From NCBI GenBank assembly GCA_934219025.1, contig CAKQDG010000087.1, positions 1 to 9,141 on the forward strand: a stretch of 9,141 bases of DNA. Direction: 5' to 3'. Both the position numbers and the translations under genes were made by a program. Under the pieces are notes generated by a model that saw only the letters and a program-made list of their open reading frames with translations, was not told where the DNA came from and did no database searches. This DNA is from an uncultured Prevotella sp. (lineage in GTDB: Bacteria > Bacteroidota > Bacteroidia > Bacteroidales > Bacteroidaceae). Below are positions 8,381-9,141 of this stretch, in pieces (positions within the stretch are counted from its first letter, which is position 1; the number at the start of each line of letters is the position of its first letter).

Positions 8381-8427
8381 TGTTCTTGTAAACAGAGGAA
8401 TTCGCAGTACCTTAGACAACAAGAACA
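8381..8427. repeat. 9-bp inverted repeat in the leader
   Basis: TGTTCTTGT (8381-8389) and ACAAGAACA (8419-8427) are perfect reverse complements separated by 29 bp. It lies about 140 to 180 bp before the methyltransferase start, so it could serve as an operator or an RNA stem. Nine bases is short enough to arise by chance in 488 bp. Confidence 0.35.
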
Positions 8428-8597
8428 GAAGTAGAGACACGCCTACGCCAACGCCGTATATATGTATATAGCATAAGTTGCACCCCTTCTATATGAAAGG
8501 GCGCACTTGTGCCGTGCATAGATACACGTATAGTAGACGTCCACTCCCATCTCCCTCTGACTGTCTTTTGAAAGTTGCGAATTTTCTGTTTATCAGA

Positions 8598-8617
8598 AGC
8601 AAACGTTAGCAAACGTC
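8598..8617. repeat. Tandem 10-bp direct repeat
   Basis: AGCAAACGTT (8598-8607) is followed immediately by AGCAAACGTC (8608-8617), nine of ten bases identical. It could be a pair of regulator half-sites on one helical face (one turn apart) or chance. Confidence 0.45.
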
Positions 8618-8641
8618 ATTTTCATAAGAATAGCCACACTC

Positions 8642-8679
8642 CGGACTATCCGTCGGCAACGCATTGCCTTCATCCGAAG
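8642..8679 (-). repeat. Three back-to-back short hairpins in the leader
   Basis: On the plus strand: CGGA-CTA-TCCG (8642-8652), GGCAA-CGCA-TTGCC (8655-8668) and CTTC-ATCC-GAAG (8668-8679). All three stems are perfect and they abut with almost no spacer, so any transcript through here on either strand would fold into a row of small stem-loops. The role is unknown. Confidence 0.5.
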
Positions 8680-8717
8680 AATGACGCTACAAAATTAATC
8701 AAAAGAAAATAAAACGA

Positions 8718-8725
8718 CAAATTTA
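8718..8725 (-). promoter_or_regulatory. Candidate Bacteroidales -7 promoter box (TAAATTTG)
   Basis: The minus strand reads TAAATTTG at 8725-8718, an exact match to the Bacteroidales -7 consensus TAnnTTTG, just downstream of the terminator. The -33 partner (TTTG/TTG) is not at ideal distance: a TTG lies about 23 nt upstream, inside the terminator loop. If active it would give the methyltransferase a leader of about 470 nt. An 8-bp match with weak -33 support may be chance. Confidence 0.3.
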
Positions 8726-8732
8726 CGGGCAC

Positions 8733-8760
8733 AAAAAAGACGGAACGCCAACGCTCCGCC
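8733..8760 (-). terminator. Intrinsic (Rho-independent) terminator on the minus strand
   Basis: Read on the minus strand, GGCGGAGCG (8760-8752), loop TTGG, CGTTCCGTC (8747-8739) pair as a 9-bp stem with two G-U wobbles, directly followed by TTTTTT (8738-8733). On the plus strand the wobbles become A-C mismatches and there is no T-run, so the orientation is clear. It most likely ends transcription of the PD-(D/E)XK protein gene (stop at 9004) and insulates the restriction operon from it. Confidence 0.8.
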
Positions 8761-8807
8761 CTATTTTCTATTCTCAAGTTCTTTGTTTTTTATCATATTC
8801 AAGTTTC

Positions 8808-8983
8808 TATAATCGTCCCCTCCCCCGCCTCCCCCTCTCGGGGGCGGAGCAGTTACCTTTAAAATTCATAAACTTGCATATTTGTCATTACTAAATCTGT
8901 ATCATTATTAAATTTACCTATAAATATCTCAGTTTTTAGCAGAAAGAGTAACTGCTCCGCCCCGGGCGAAGGGGACGATTATA
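8808..8983. repeat. About 176-bp element with imperfect terminal inverted repeats (MITE-like or invertible)
   Basis: The outer 13 bp TATAATCGTCCCC (8808-8820) are repeated inverted at 8971-8983, and the inner 16 bp GGGGCGGAGCAGTTAC (8841-8856) are repeated inverted at 8948-8963. Both blocks are perfect and collinear; only the filler differs (20 bp in the left arm, 7 bp in the right). Each arm contains a further GC-rich palindrome (CCCCC-TCTC-GGGGG on the left, GCCCCGGGC on the right). The 91-bp centre is very AT-rich and codes for nothing. It sits 20 bp beyond the stop of the PD-(D/E)XK gene. No transposase, recombinase or clear target duplication is visible, so a non-autonomous MITE or an invertible segment cannot be told apart. 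Confidence 0.7.
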
Positions 8984-9003
8984 AATCTGAAAGTTCAGTT
9001 ATC

Positions 9004-9141
9004 TTATCCTTTTATCCTCCACTCCGTGATGGTGCGTTCCTCACTGCTATAGTTCACGCCAACCTTAACCAATCGTTTGCCATCGGCAGAATATGGAATG
9101 AGATAGCCTTTGTCGTCAATCTGACGGAGGGCGGCATCGGC
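9004..9141 (-). CDS. C-terminal fragment of AAA-ATPase/PD-(D/E)XK nuclease-family protein (partial)
   Basis: An open frame enters from the right edge of the window and ends with TAA at 9006-9004, giving 45 residues. It contains [20 protein letters not shown], then LVKVGVNYS, then a short tail with ERTITEWRI. This is the characteristic C-terminus of the PD-(D/E)XK nuclease superfamily domain (DUF1703 type) found behind an AAA-ATPase-like domain in a large family very common in Bacteroides and Prevotella, recognised from memory by the A-x-x-QI-x-x-KGY-x-x-PY and V-x-KVGV-x-F/Y pattern. Its function is not settled; it is generally treated as an accessory, possibly mobile or defence-linked ATPase. 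It runs in the same direction as the operon but is separated from it by about 760 bp including a strong terminator, so it is a separate transcription unit. Confidence 0.8.
   Translation of the reverse strand, partial: ADAALRQIDDKGYLIPYSADGKRLVKVGVNYSSEERTITEWRIKG

Larger units (their letters stand above)
8245..8732 (-). other. Long non-coding leader upstream of the restriction operon
   Basis: There is no convincing gene in these 488 bases. The longest open frame on the minus strand (8612-8412, 66 codons) starts only at TTG, is rich in W/R and has no recognisable motif. The stretch does hold structure: three adjoining hairpins (8642-8679), a tandem 10-mer (8598-8617), a GCAC-TT-GTGC hairpin (8503-8512), a CCCTT/AAGGG hairpin (8484-8501), a TATATATGTATATA tract (8457-8470), and a 9-bp inverted repeat (8381-8389 with 8419-8427). 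The operon promoter must lie here or the operon depends on read-through. Regulation at leader level is possible but unproven. Confidence 0.5.

Noticed and set aside
7864..8391. 175-codon open frame on the plus strand
   Set aside because: It is antisense to the 5' end of the methyltransferase, which has clear motifs, and its own product resembles nothing.
8412..8612. 66-codon open frame on the minus strand as a gene
   Set aside because: It begins only at TTG, lacks a ribosome site and any motif, and contains R/W-rich sequence typical of untranslated DNA.

Overview
The window reads as a defence island from a Bacteroidales genome, most likely Prevotella/Segatella-like. The evidence is mid-40s GC by eye, several gene starts without a strong Shine-Dalgarno, a TAnnTTTG-type -7 box, and the tail of an AAA-ATPase/PD-(D/E)XK nuclease-family protein that is very common in Bacteroides and Prevotella. 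The taxonomic call is an inference.

Nearly all coding sequence is on the minus strand. Reading with transcription: (1) 9141-9004 is the last 45 codons of the PD-(D/E)XK protein gene. (2) 9003-8245 has no convincing gene. It holds a roughly 176-bp element bounded by imperfect inverted repeats (8808-8983), a strong intrinsic terminator (8733-8760), a possible promoter box (8718-8725), three back-to-back small hairpins (8642-8679), a 10-bp tandem repeat (8598-8617) and a 9-bp inverted repeat (8381-8427). (3) 8244-99 is a tightly packed five-gene operon: a beta-class adenine methyltransferase of type III Mod type; a superfamily-2 helicase/endonuclease of type III Res type; a 74-residue small protein; a DndD-like SMC/ABC ATPase; and a HerA/FtsK-type ATPase whose first ~145 residues resemble DndE. 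Junctions are a 4-bp overlap, a 1-bp gap, a 14-bp gap and an 11-bp gap, so the five genes are probably co-transcribed and partly translationally coupled. (4) 98-1 is a short AT-rich tail with nothing recognisable.

The interesting point is the combination. A type III restriction-modification pair (modification plus helicase/nuclease) is fused at operon level to ATPases of the phosphorothioation (Dnd/Dpt) world: DndD, a DndE-like domain and a DptH/HerA-like motor. The sulfur-transfer genes (DndA/IscS-type desulfurase, DndB, DndC) are not in the window. I infer that Mod marks self DNA by N6-adenine methylation. The Res helicase/nuclease and the SMC and HerA ATPases would then sense, translocate on or destroy unmarked invading DNA. 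I recall public annotations calling small proteins in such loci 'DNA modification system-associated small protein', so the general layout has probably been seen by annotators, but its mechanism is, as far as I know, not described.
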